DNA of 64,000 bases from Candidatus Allofournierella pullicola (lineage in GTDB: Bacteria > Bacillota > Clostridia > Oscillospirales > Ruminococcaceae): assembly GCA_019114225.1 (NCBI GenBank), contig DXFW01000002.1:62001-126000 (forward strand), read 5' to 3'. This document shows, piece after piece, positions 6,897 to 15,473 of the stretch. Below the pieces are notes generated by a model that had not been told where the DNA came from, did not search any database, and saw nothing but the letters and a program-made list of their open reading frames with translations. Every line of letters begins with the position of its first letter. Positions within the stretch are counted from its first letter, which is position 1. A program made the translations under genes and the position numbers.

Positions 6897-7760
6897 TCAG
6901 AACAGCGCCGGCACCACATTGCCCAGCCACAGGCCGAAGGCGTAGGAGGCGGCGTTGGCAACGAAGGCGTAAAGCACAGGATGGCCTTTGCCCGCCTCCG
7001 GCTTGAACGCCAGCCGGAACACCACCGCCTCCACGGCGAACACCGCCAGCTCATACAGGGGATAGAACACCCACATGGCAAGGGAGCCGGAATAATAGGC
7101 GGTGAGGTTCAGCGCCAGATTCAGCGCCAGCTGGGTGGCCAGATTGGCGATGAGCAGCACCCGCAGATATTGCCGCTTTAAGTAGCCGAAGGGCAGGGCG
7201 ATGAGCAGCTCCACCGCCAGGGTGAGCACAAAGCGGGCGGCAAGGCCCAGCGCCTCGCCGGCGTAGTCGTAGTTCTTTTGGGCGGCGACGGTCTGCACTT
7301 CGCCCGCCGCCGGGTCAAAGCCGGAAAAGTCCACCCGGTAAACGGCGGAATAGGCATAGCGGTCCAGCTTTTCGGTCACGGCGTAGCTGCCGCTCTCGGG
7401 GAACCAGAACAAAATCTTGAAGTGCTTCGGGGCCATGTAGCTCCAGGTGGCGGGCGAAGCGTCCTGCACCCGGTCGAACCACTGTAAAAAGTGATATCCG
7501 TCCGGGTCCTCGAAGGCATCGAAGGCGTCCAGCACGGGGGCTTCCTCCGGCTCCACAGCGGCCACCGTTCCTTTTTCCGTTTCGTGCCAGGGGCCGATGA
7601 CCGTCTCTTCCGCCAGAAGGGTGACCCAGCAGTCCCCGGAAAGGCCGGTGGTCTGCACCGTCACCTCGGGCTTGGGGCCTATATCCGCAAAGGCGGCAAA
7701 GGGAACGGCCAGCGCCAGCGCGAAACACGCCAGCAGGGAAATCAGTCTCTTTTTCACCAT
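6897..7760 (-). CDS. Secreted-domain membrane protein of unknown function
   Basis: The 287-residue protein has a signal peptide (residues 1-25, ending AVPFAAFA) and then a soluble extracytoplasmic domain beginning DIGPKPEVTVQTTGL (about 26-165). Three or four transmembrane helices follow (about 175-287). The DIGPKP start after signal cleavage is shared by a group of uncharacterised Clostridia membrane proteins that I recognise only by pattern. AAAGGAGG lies nine bases before the chosen ATG; the GTG two codons upstream is too close to it. It lies between the amidotransferase terminator and the metN T-box promoter, so it is probably monocistronic. Confidence 0.65.
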   Translation of the reverse strand: MVKKRLISLLACFALALAVPFAAFADIGPKPEVTVQTTGLSGDCWVTLLAEETVIGPWHETEKGTVAAVEPEEAPVLDAFDAFEDPDGYHFLQWFDRVQDASPATWSYMAPKHFKILFWFPESGSYAVTEKLDRYAYSAVYRVDFSGFDPAAGEVQTVAAQKNYDYAGEALGLAARFVLTLAVELLIALPFGYLKRQYLRVLLIANLATQLALNLALNLTAYYSGSLAMWVFYPLYELAVFAVEAVVFRLAFKPEAGKGHPVLYAFVANAASYAFGLWLGNVVPALF

Positions 7761-7851
7761 GGTCACGCGCCTCCTTTTCTGCCCCCATCATAGCACGGCA
7801 GAACGGGAAAAACAGCCTTCCGCGGCCTTTTGTAACGGCTTTGTCACAACA

Positions 7852-7882
7852 AAAACGGGCGCCCCCTTCGGGGACGCCCGCA
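7852..7882 (-). terminator. Terminator of the leftward glycan operon
   Basis: The stem is CGGGCGTCCCC with GGGGGCGCCCG around a short GAA loop on the minus strand, followed by TTTTTG. It sits directly after the amidotransferase stop codon. Confidence 0.8.
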
Positions 7883-7891
7883 AAAAAATCC

Positions 7892-9010
7892 TTACTTTTC
7901 TTCCCAGATGGGCTCTTTCAGCATCCAGCGGCCGAATTCGTCCTTATAGAAGATGTCCCGGTTGTAGAACTTGTCGATGATGGACCAGAATTCCGCCTCG
8001 CTGTAGCCGCAGAACTCGCAGAAGTCCCGCACGCTCAACGGGTCCAGCGCGCCGTCCCGCTCTTTGATCACGGGGATGGCCTCCTCGCGGGTCATCATGC
8101 CGTAGCGAATGTAGCGGGCGGTGTAGTCGGTGGCGGCGGCGTGGCCGAACTTGGGATACTTCAGCCAGCTGTGCACCAGGTAGGCGCGGCTGTCGATCTG
8201 GTCGAAGTTCTCGGCGTGGTGGGTGCGGTCCCACTCGTGGGTCAGGTCGTGGAAGCCGCGGCTCTTGGCCAGCTGGTAGTTCTTGTAGCTGTTCCAGGGC
8301 AGGAAGTAGCTGAGGTAGAAGGGGTCCAGTTTGGCCAGCTCTTCGGCGGTGGGGGCCTTGGTCAGCGCCAGGTCGTTCTCGCTCACGCCGTAGCTCAGCA
8401 GCTCCTCGGTGGGGAAGCCCACCGCCACGCCGTTTTCGATCTGGCCGCGGGCGGAGTAGGTCTCCTCGTCGGAGTTGCCGCCGTACTCAAAGCTCACGTT
8501 CTCGCCGTAGCACAGCAGAGGCGTGTTGAACTTGAGGGCCATGTGCAGGGGGAAGGTGTAGATGAGGCGGTCCACATACCAGGTGGGCTTGCCGTACTTC
8601 TCAAAGAAGGCCCGCATGAGGGTCTTCTGGGCCTTGATGTTGGGCTTGCAGCTGATGATGGTGCAGCCGAAGGCTTCAGAGATGTTCTTCAGGTTGTGCT
8701 TGCCCGCCTCGGTCATGGGGAAGTTGTCCTCCACGCTGAAGAGGATGGGGTTCATCTTCATGACTTCTTTCAGGATGTAGACCTGGAAGTGGCTGTCCTT
8801 GCCGCCGCTCACCGCCACGGCGCAGTCGTAGCCGCCGGGGCCGTTGCAGCCGCGGTATTTGTCGCACAGGGCTTCAAATTCCTTCCAGCGGGCGTCCCAG
8901 TCCACCTTGGAGCGGCTCTCGTAATGGCGGCAGGCGCTGCAAACACCTTCAGCGTCGAAGGTGATGCCGGGGCGGGTGTCGGGCATGGTGCATTTTTTGC
9001 AGTATTTCAC
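7892..9010 (-). CDS. N-acetyl sugar amidotransferase (PseA/WbpG family)
   Basis: These enzymes adenylate an N-acetyl group of a nucleotide or nonulosonic sugar and replace its oxygen with nitrogen, giving an acetamidino group. The 372-residue protein has two CxxC pairs (Cys4/Cys7 and Cys24/Cys27) and the PP-loop ATP motif SGGKDS at 68-73. The GTG start gives the family-typical MKYCKKCTMPDTRPG opening and is preceded by GGGAGGT; an ATG 13 codons further up is not supported. It is last in the leftward operon. Family relatives often need HisH/HisF-type ammonia donors, and none is visible here. The link to the legionaminate pathway next door is inference. Confidence 0.88.
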   Translation of the reverse strand: MKYCKKCTMPDTRPGITFDAEGVCSACRHYESRSKVDWDARWKEFEALCDKYRGCNGPGGYDCAVAVSGGKDSHFQVYILKEVMKMNPILFSVEDNFPMTEAGKHNLKNISEAFGCTIISCKPNIKAQKTLMRAFFEKYGKPTWYVDRLIYTFPLHMALKFNTPLLCYGENVSFEYGGNSDEETYSARGQIENGVAVGFPTEELLSYGVSENDLALTKAPTAEELAKLDPFYLSYFLPWNSYKNYQLAKSRGFHDLTHEWDRTHHAENFDQIDSRAYLVHSWLKYPKFGHAAATDYTARYIRYGMMTREEAIPVIKERDGALDPLSVRDFCEFCGYSEAEFWSIIDKFYNRDIFYKDEFGRWMLKEPIWEEK

Positions 9011-9091
9011 GGGTGGGTACCTCCCTGTAAAAAAGTCGAATGGTTCCAACGGCGTTATTATACCACGGCGTGCGGCAGATTACAAACCGCG

Positions 9092-10318
9092 TCAGGCGAA
9101 CTGCCGGCGGCATTTCGCCAGCAGGAACGCCAGCAGGCAGAGCGCCTGCACGCCAATGCCGGCGATGGTGGCAAAGGCCGCGCCCCAGACGTCGAAGGCC
9201 CGCAGCAGCGGCACGCTCACCGCCGCCGCGGCGGCAAGGCCCGCCAGGTTGCCCAGGATGAGGCCGCGCATGTCCCGGGCGATGGTGAGCAGGTGGCACA
9301 GCACGGTGGAGACCACGGTGCAGACGGTGGCCAGCACCAGCGGCTGCAAAAGGGGCGCGTAGTCCAGAATTTCCGGGCTGGTGGGGTAGAGGATGGAAAG
9401 GCCCCACCGCCCCAGCAGCGCCACCCCGGCGGCCCCGGCGGCCCACATGGCGGCCAGCGCCGCCGCCAGCAGCACAAGGCCACGGAAAAAGCCCGCCTTG
9501 TCCTTTTGGTTCCACAGCCGGGCAAAGGTGGTGATGAAGGGAACGAAGAGATAGATGACCGCCACCTGCAAAATCAGCACCGGCAAAAACACGTTGTTGA
9601 AATAGCTCATCTTCACGGTGCCCAGCACCCGCTCGCAGAAATAGCGGGGCACCGAGGGGATGGCGGTGTTCAGCGCGGCATACACCGCCAGCGGGGCGCA
9701 CTCGGCAAGCAGCGCCCACACGCTGCCGCCGCCCCGGGTTGCAAAGTCGGCGTGTTTTTGGGCCAGGGGCAGGTCCACCGCCAGAACATAGACGGCGTTC
9801 AGCGCGAACAGCGCCGCCAGGGTGATGACCAGGTTGCCGGTGAGCACAAGGCCCAGGGTGACCGTGCCGGCGGTGACAAGGCCGCGCACGCCGAAGCTGA
9901 TCCCCACCACGTCCAGCCGCTCGGCCTTTTGCAGATAGCCGTGCCATACGTCGGACCAGCTCTCGATGAGGCGGTAGGCGGTGTAGAGGGCGATGACCCA
10001 GCGCTGCTCGGCGGAGTAGCTGTTGACGAAGGCGAACGCAAGGCAGCCCGCGCCCGCCGCCGTCAGGGTGACGTAGCGGCTCAAAAGATAGGTGCGGTCG
10101 GCGTACTTGCCCTCAAGGTCGGACACCTGGAAGGTGCGCATACCAAAACTGGCCACCGAGAGGCAGACGTTGGCGATGGTCATGGCGGTGGCCAGCATGC
10201 CGTTGGCGGCAACGCCCGCCAGCGCGGTGACCAGCAGGTTCAGCGCCGCCTGGCACAGATAGAACAGCAGGCTGCCCGCCGTGTTGAACAGAAGGTTCTT
10301 CCGAAGCTGGGAGTTCAA
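9092..10318 (-). CDS. Wzx-like polysaccharide flippase
   Basis: The 408-residue protein has about 11-12 hydrophobic helices in the pattern of the MOP superfamily (oligosaccharide flippases). It begins with the N-terminal amphipathic stretch MNSQLRKNLLFNTAGSLLFY. Such proteins turn lipid-linked sugar units from the inner to the outer face of the membrane. It starts at a TTG with AAAGGGGG upstream, 13 bases after the preceding gene of the same operon. Its neighbours (sugar amidotransferase, GT-B-like protein, O-acyltransferase) support a role in surface glycan export. Confidence 0.8.
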   Translation of the reverse strand: MNSQLRKNLLFNTAGSLLFYLCQAALNLLVTALAGVAANGMLATAMTIANVCLSVASFGMRTFQVSDLEGKYADRTYLLSRYVTLTAAGAGCLAFAFVNSYSAEQRWVIALYTAYRLIESWSDVWHGYLQKAERLDVVGISFGVRGLVTAGTVTLGLVLTGNLVITLAALFALNAVYVLAVDLPLAQKHADFATRGGGSVWALLAECAPLAVYAALNTAIPSVPRYFCERVLGTVKMSYFNNVFLPVLILQVAVIYLFVPFITTFARLWNQKDKAGFFRGLVLLAAALAAMWAAGAAGVALLGRWGLSILYPTSPEILDYAPLLQPLVLATVCTVVSTVLCHLLTIARDMRGLILGNLAGLAAAAAVSVPLLRAFDVWGAAFATIAGIGVQALCLLAFLLAKCRRQFA

Positions 10319-10331
10319 AGCGCCGCCCCCT

Positions 10332-11645
10332 TTACTTCACAAAGGGCGCAATGCGCGCCTCCATGGCTTTTACGTCGGCTTTGGGCACATAGGCTTTTTC
10401 CACATAGCCGTAAATGCGCTGGGCGAAATCCGCCAGGCCCTTGTGGAAGAAGAACACCTTTTTCGGGGGCAGGCGCAGCGCGAACAGGATGTGCACGCCC
10501 CAGAGCGCGAAGAACTTGAGCCAGTTGAAATGAGGGGTAAAGCCTTCGCCCATGGGCTTGTCCCGCGGCGGCTCTTTGTACGCCTGTTCCAACAGGTCCG
10601 CCATCCGCTTATAGGCGGGGACGGGGCTGGGGTCAAAGTAGCCCTCGATGACCTCCTTCGCGATGGGGAAGGGGGGCTCATCCTCGGCCATGGCGGCGGT
10701 GAAATCCTCGTAATTGGTGACGTACTTCGCCCCGGCGTAGATCACCGGGTCGTATTCATGCTCGATGGGCGCGGGCCGCAGGATGTGGCAGCTCTTGCCC
10801 GCCATGTACACCTCGGCGATGGCGGTGCTCATCCAGATGGAGATGGAGTCCGCCGCCACGATCCACTGCTTGACGCTGTCGGAGAAGATGACGTGGAAGT
10901 TGGGCCGCTTTTTCGCCAGCTCGGCCAGCGCCGGGCTGTTCCACTCGCTGGGGTGGCGGCGGTAGACCAGCTCCACCTCCGGGTGGTCCGCCAGATAGCG
11001 GTCGAACCAGTCCAGCGTCTCGGCCATGCTCACCCGGTTGGTGGCGGCAAAACCGGAAAAATCGGTGCCAGCCATCTCGCTGAGCTCCTTCACTTCGGCG
11101 TCGGTCATGCTGGCGTAGCCGAAGCTGGAGATGTAAAGGTGCAGCTTTTTGGCGGGGTCCAGGCCGTGCTCGGCGCACAGGGCCTCTTTGGACTTGAAAT
11201 AGCCCGCGAACTCCGGGCGCAGAAAATCCATCATCACCGCGCCGGTGACGGGGGTGTTCTTTTCTTCCATGCCGTGGGCGATGAGGCGGTCGGCGGTGCG
11301 GCGGCCCCAGCAGGTCTGCACGCACTTTTTGGCGTTACCGTTCATGTTGAACCAGTCGCCCGCCTCCTGGGTGTCGCTGAGCATTTGCTCCCAGTGGAGG
11401 TTCACGATCTTGTCGCACCGGCCGATGTTGTTGTAGACGTGGCTGTTGATGGCCTCGTTGTCGTACATGCAGCTGGAAACGAGCACCTTCGGCTTTTTCC
11501 AGGTGAAGTATTTCAGCTTTTTGCGGTCCAGCAGCTGGCGGATCTCGGCGGTGTAGCCCCGGCGCTCCAGCTCCAGTTTCAGCAAAAGGTCGCTCTCGTA
11601 CTCCCGCACGGTGTGCTCATAGAGGATCAAAAAGTCAAGACTCAT
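10332..11645 (-). CDS. Surface carbohydrate biosynthesis protein, GT-B-like
   Basis: The 437-residue soluble protein starts MSLDFLILYEHTVREYESDL. A C-terminal half with VYRRHPSEWNSP (near 240), SDSVKQWIVAADSISIWMST and AEVYMAGKSCHILRPAP resembles the donor-binding half of GT-B glycosyltransferases and CDP-glycerol glycerophosphotransferases. It matches what is often named a surface carbohydrate biosynthesis protein. The expected role is adding a sugar or polyol phosphate to the glycan made by this island. GGAGGG precedes the ATG. It sits between the SGNH protein and the flippase, with 13-18 base gaps. The exact donor is unknown. Confidence 0.65.
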   Translation of the reverse strand: MSLDFLILYEHTVREYESDLLLKLELERRGYTAEIRQLLDRKKLKYFTWKKPKVLVSSCMYDNEAINSHVYNNIGRCDKIVNLHWEQMLSDTQEAGDWFNMNGNAKKCVQTCWGRRTADRLIAHGMEEKNTPVTGAVMMDFLRPEFAGYFKSKEALCAEHGLDPAKKLHLYISSFGYASMTDAEVKELSEMAGTDFSGFAATNRVSMAETLDWFDRYLADHPEVELVYRRHPSEWNSPALAELAKKRPNFHVIFSDSVKQWIVAADSISIWMSTAIAEVYMAGKSCHILRPAPIEHEYDPVIYAGAKYVTNYEDFTAAMAEDEPPFPIAKEVIEGYFDPSPVPAYKRMADLLEQAYKEPPRDKPMGEGFTPHFNWLKFFALWGVHILFALRLPPKKVFFFHKGLADFAQRIYGYVEKAYVPKADVKAMEARIAPFVK

Positions 11646-11663
11646 TCCCGGTCCCTCCTGTGT

Positions 11664-12614
11664 TTATCCGATGTCGGCGAACAGCTCATCCACCCACTGG
11701 GGCAGGCCGTAGCGGGTGTCCAGATGGAATCCGTCGAAGAACTGTTTGTCGTCGTCAAAGTCAGGGCGGTTCGCCCATTCATAATCCAGCACGGCAAAGC
11801 CGTATTCTCCGGCCCAGCCGGCAAGGCGCGGCAGAAACTCTGCGGCCATGGCCTCGTCAATGCCGTAGGGCTGGCAGGTGTCGGTGAGCACGATGTCCGC
11901 CATGGGAGGCAGCACCACCGTCAGCGCAACGCCTTTGTCCCGGCAGGCGGCGGCCATCTCGCAAAAACGTGCCAGCTGCTCCTCGTTCAGCGTCCAGCCC
12001 TTGCACCGGGGCAAAAGGGCCTCGGGGTAGGTGGCCAGGCGGGTGTGCAGTTCGTACACCGTGCCGTCCGGGCCGGTGTAGTCCTCGGGGTATGCCCAGT
12101 CGCCGGTCTCCTCGGCTCCGCCGCTGGGAATGCCCCGCAGCCGTTCGGACAGGGCGGTGAGCATGTTCACGTTGTATTCCAGATTGAACATGTAGGCCAG
12201 GGGATTGGTCAGCGTCTTTTCCAGGCTGCTCATCCGGTCTGCGTCGTAGGTCTCGGTGACGGTGTAGAAGGAGAGGCCGAACACCACTTCTTCCAGGTCG
12301 GGGTTTTGCTCCAGCGCCCAGTTCACCACGTCCACGCCCTCCCGCAGGGAGGCGCCGCCGAAGGCCAGGTTCTGCCAGGGGCGGCCGCTGACTTCTTCCA
12401 CCTGCTCCATGTCAAAATGGGCAAGGCGGGAGTCCCCCACAATGATCCGGGGGCCGGGATTGGCGGCGTAGGCTTTGAGCCGGGCCACCGGGGCTTCGCT
12501 GGAGGTGGAGGCCTTGAGGCCGAAATAGTTGTTGGGCTCAAAGGCGGCAAAGACGCAGAAATACGCCGCCACCGGCAGAGCCAGCAGCGCCAGCTTTTTC
12601 AGAATGTTGCGCAT
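11664..12614 (-). CDS. SGNH/DltD-like partner of the MBOAT O-acyltransferase
   Basis: The 316-residue protein has one N-terminal membrane anchor (about 5-24) and an extracytoplasmic SGNH-hydrolase-like domain. The nucleophile motif GDSR is at 60-63 and the C-terminal Asp/His pair is in DGFH (294-297). Such proteins work with an MBOAT transporter to place acyl groups on exported polysaccharide, as AlgJ/AlgX and DltD do. It follows the MBOAT gene by 24 bases on the same strand. The start has AAAGGGGG upstream. Confidence 0.8.
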   Translation of the reverse strand: MRNILKKLALLALPVAAYFCVFAAFEPNNYFGLKASTSSEAPVARLKAYAANPGPRIIVGDSRLAHFDMEQVEEVSGRPWQNLAFGGASLREGVDVVNWALEQNPDLEEVVFGLSFYTVTETYDADRMSSLEKTLTNPLAYMFNLEYNVNMLTALSERLRGIPSGGAEETGDWAYPEDYTGPDGTVYELHTRLATYPEALLPRCKGWTLNEEQLARFCEMAAACRDKGVALTVVLPPMADIVLTDTCQPYGIDEAMAAEFLPRLAGWAGEYGFAVLDYEWANRPDFDDDKQFFDGFHLDTRYGLPQWVDELFADIG

Positions 12615-12638
12615 TCCCGCGCCCCCTTTCCGTTTGAT

Positions 12639-14183
12639 TTAGAATCCGCCATAGGCGAAACTCGCGCCTCCGAAGCCGCCGCTGGCCATGAGCAGGCCGC
12701 CGAAAATGGACAGCACCAGGGCATAGTAGAGCACCCAGCGCACCGCCGCCTTCTGGCTTTGCAGCACCAGTTCGGCGCTCTTGTTCTTGAAATGGAAGGC
12801 CCGCTGCCAGTCAAACCAGACCGCCAGCGCCAGGGTAAAGGCCAGAAAGACGCACCAGGCCGCCGCCATCATGTTCTGGGCGTAGAAGCCGTCCAGCACC
12901 GCCTGCCAGCTCTCGGCGGCAAAGCGGGCGGGGCTCCAGCCCCGGAAAAAGCCCGCCAGCACGGCAAAGGCCTGGCCTAAGCCGGCGCCGCCCACATTGG
13001 ACCCGGCGGCAAAGAACACCATGCCGAAGGCCCACAGGGCGAACACACCGGCCCGCTTGGCCCAGAGCACACGGGCGGGAGCCTTTTTCTTGGGCTTGCC
13101 GAATTTCTGGTGGATGAGTTCCTCCCCGGCGCGGTAGGCGCCCTGCAAAAAGCCCCAGACCACAAAGGGGAGGGTGCTGCCGTGCCAGAAGCCGGAGACG
13201 AAGAACACGATGAACACGCACACCACCGGCGACAGACGGCTCACCCGCCGCCCGATGAGGGGCAGTTTGGAAGCGTCCGCCCAGACGAGGGGGGTGAAGA
13301 GGTAGTCTTGCAGCCAACCGGAAAGGCTGATGTGCCAGCGGCTCCAAAAGCCGGAGAAGTTGGCGGCAAAGAAGGGAGTCTTGAAGTTTTCGGGGATGTC
13401 CAGGCCCAGCAAAAGGGCGCTGGCCCGGGCCATCTCGGAATAGCCCGCGAAGTCGAAGTAGAGATAAAGGGTGTAGCCCACCGTGGCCGCCAGAAGGGCC
13501 GGGCCGCCGTGGCCGGCGGCGTCGGAGTAGATGGGCTGGACGTACATCATCAGCACGTCCGCCACGGCCACTTTTTTAAAGAGGCCCAGGGCGAACAGCT
13601 GCAAAGCCCGCACGGTGCGGGAAGGGTCAAAGCGGTGCTCGGCCCTCAGCTGGGGCAGCACCTGTTTTGCGCGGCAGATGGGGCCGGCGGTGATGGTGCC
13701 GAAAAAGCAGAGGAAGGCCGCGAGGTTCAAAAAGTTTTCTTCCGGCTCCATGTCCCCCCGGGCCACGTCCACCAGATAGCTCACGGCGGCAAAGGTGTAG
13801 AAGCTGATCCCAAGCGGGAAGGGCAGGGCGTGGAGAAGGCCGGGGGCCAGGGGCAGCACCGGCAAAAGGAAGTTGAAATACTTGAACACCGCCAGCACCG
13901 CCAGAAGGGCGACAACGGCAGCGGCCAGCAGCCGGCCTTTTTTCTCCTTGCGGGCGAGGGCGAGGCCCATCCGCCAGACAAAGAGGCACACCGCCGCCAG
14001 CACCGCCAGGGGCACCAGCGGCCAGGCGCCGGGCCAGGAATCGCCGGTGGGACGGTTGAACCAATAGAACACGGCGCTCGCCGCCAAAAGCAGGGCGTTC
14101 TGCCAGCGCCGGGGGCAGACTTTCAGATACAGAAAGGCCACCGCGGGCAGGAACGCAAAGTAGGAAAAACTCTGAAAACTCAC
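12639..14183 (-). CDS. MBOAT family O-acyltransferase (AlgI/DltB type)
   Basis: The 514-residue membrane protein has about ten helices. The MBOAT histidines are visible as His284 in FWSRWHISLSGW and His334 in SGFWHGST; an AlgI-like stretch LYFDFAGYSEMARA precedes them. MBOAT proteins carry an acyl group, usually acetyl, across the membrane for esterification of surface glycans. It is first in the leftward operon and begins at a GTG with AAAGGAGG eight bases before. The promoter is at 14228-14256. The downstream SGNH protein is the expected acetyl acceptor. Confidence 0.92.
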   Translation of the reverse strand: MSFQSFSYFAFLPAVAFLYLKVCPRRWQNALLLAASAVFYWFNRPTGDSWPGAWPLVPLAVLAAVCLFVWRMGLALARKEKKGRLLAAAVVALLAVLAVFKYFNFLLPVLPLAPGLLHALPFPLGISFYTFAAVSYLVDVARGDMEPEENFLNLAAFLCFFGTITAGPICRAKQVLPQLRAEHRFDPSRTVRALQLFALGLFKKVAVADVLMMYVQPIYSDAAGHGGPALLAATVGYTLYLYFDFAGYSEMARASALLLGLDIPENFKTPFFAANFSGFWSRWHISLSGWLQDYLFTPLVWADASKLPLIGRRVSRLSPVVCVFIVFFVSGFWHGSTLPFVVWGFLQGAYRAGEELIHQKFGKPKKKAPARVLWAKRAGVFALWAFGMVFFAAGSNVGGAGLGQAFAVLAGFFRGWSPARFAAESWQAVLDGFYAQNMMAAAWCVFLAFTLALAVWFDWQRAFHFKNKSAELVLQSQKAAVRWVLYYALVLSIFGGLLMASGGFGGASFAYGGF

Positions 14184-14227
14184 TCCGGCGGCCTCCTTTC
14201 AGCGCGCAGATGGGCATTATCTAAACT

Positions 14228-14256
14228 ATTATATCTGTTTTGCGCGGCGGTGTAAA
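14228..14256 (-). promoter_or_regulatory. Promoter of the leftward glycan operon
   Basis: On the minus strand, TTTACA (14256-14251), 17 bases, TATAAT (14233-14228). Its -35 box lies 12 bases from the -35 box of the divergent legB promoter. Confidence 0.75.
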
Positions 14257-14268
14257 GGGCGCAGGCGG

Positions 14269-14297
14269 TTGAAATCCGACCGTAAATGGGGTATACT
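14269..14297 (+). promoter_or_regulatory. Promoter of the rightward nonulosonate operon
   Basis: TTGAAA (14269-14274), 17 bases, TATACT (14292-14297). The predicted start is about 55 bases before legB. No other convincing promoter was seen up to 39.3 kb, so this may serve about 20 genes. Confidence 0.7.
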
Positions 14298-14358
14298 GTT
14301 TTCGAGTGATTTTGTGAAAAACCGGGCCCAGAGCCCGTCATCAAAAAGGAGCGCAAGT

Positions 14359-15342
14359 ATGGCACATACCGTCATGGTCACCGGCGCCGACGGCTTCATC
14401 GGCAGCCATCTCACCGAGGAACTGGTCAGAAAGGGCGAAAAGGTCAAGGCCTTCTGCCTCTACAACTCCTTCGGCACCTGGGGCTGGCTGGACACCCTGC
14501 CCCCCGAGATCAAAAACGAGATCGAGGTGTTCATGGGCGACGTGCGCGACCCCAACGGCGTGCGCCACGCCATGGAGGGCCAGGAGATCGTCTATCACCT
14601 GGCGGCCCTCATCGCCATCCCCTTCAGCTACCACAGCCCCGACAGCTATGTGGACACCAACATCAAAGGCACCCTGAACGTGCTGAACGCCGCCCGTCAG
14701 GTGGGCACCCAGCACCTGCTGGTCACCTCCACCAGCGAGGTCTACGGCACCGCCCAGTATGTGCCCATCGACGAAAAGCACCCCTTCCAGGGCCAGAGCC
14801 CCTATTCCGCCACCAAGATCGGCGCGGACCGTCTGGCCGAGAGCTTCTGGCGCAGCTTTGAGCTGCCGGTCACCATCGTGCGGCCCTTCAACACCTACGG
14901 CCCCCGCCAGAGCGCCCGTGCGGTCATCCCCACCATCATCACCCAGCTGCTGGCGGGCAAGACCGAGATCAAACTGGGCAGCCTGACCCCCACCCGCGAC
15001 TTCAACTACGTCAAGGACACCGCCGCCGGCTTCATGGCTTTGGGCGACTGCGAGGCCGCCATCGGCCAGGAGGTCAACATCGCCACCGGTGAGGAGCACT
15101 CCATCGGCGATCTGGCCGCCGAGCTCATCCGCCAGATCAACCCCGAGGCCAGGATCGTCTGCGACGAGCAGCGCCTGCGCCCGGAGAACAGCGAGGTCAA
15201 CCGCCTGCTGGGCGACGCGTCCAAAATGCGCGCCCTCACCGGCTGGAAGCCCGCCTACACCTTTGAACAGGGCCTGGCCGCCACCATCGAGTTTTTGCGG
15301 GGCAACATGGAGCGGTACAAACCCGACGTCTACAATCTGTAA
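14359..15342 (+). CDS. legB: LegB-type NAD-dependent 4,6-dehydratase
   Basis: This SDR enzyme would convert GDP- or UDP-GlcNAc to the 4-keto-6-deoxy sugar, the first committed step of legionaminate-type synthesis. The 327-residue protein has the NAD motif GADGFIG (9-15), the SDR active-site pair Tyr149 and Lys153 in YSATK, and TSTSEVYG before it. AAAAAGGAG precedes the ATG; a frame extending 30 codons upstream overlaps the promoter and was rejected. It opens the rightward operon, which also encodes the aminotransferase and later steps. Sequence alone cannot fully separate LegB from related 4,6-dehydratases; the pathway context supports LegB. Confidence 0.88.
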   Translation: MAHTVMVTGADGFIGSHLTEELVRKGEKVKAFCLYNSFGTWGWLDTLPPEIKNEIEVFMGDVRDPNGVRHAMEGQEIVYHLAALIAIPFSYHSPDSYVDTNIKGTLNVLNAARQVGTQHLLVTSTSEVYGTAQYVPIDEKHPFQGQSPYSATKIGADRLAESFWRSFELPVTIVRPFNTYGPRQSARAVIPTIITQLLAGKTEIKLGSLTPTRDFNYVKDTAAGFMALGDCEAAIGQEVNIATGEEHSIGDLAAELIRQINPEARIVCDEQRLRPENSEVNRLLGDASKMRALTGWKPAYTFEQGLAATIEFLRGNMERYKPDVYNL

Positions 15343-15473
15343 AAAAGGCCCGGCTGCCGCCGGGCTGTTCCGGCTGCCGGGCGGGCCCTCGACGGAGGGG
15401 CGGCCCGGCTTATGCCGTTTTAAAAGGGCCCTTTGCCAAAGGGCGCTGCAAATCCAACGAACGAGGTCATTTC

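Noticed and set aside
7841-10519. Long plus-strand frame of about 890 codons over the amidotransferase and flippase
   Set aside because: Antisense shadow of genes with clear motifs on the minus strand; no ribosome binding site and low-complexity composition.
15343-15473. Possible terminator or attenuator between legB and the DUF2142-like gene
   Set aside because: There are GC-rich inverted repeats, but no T-run follows any of them on the plus strand.
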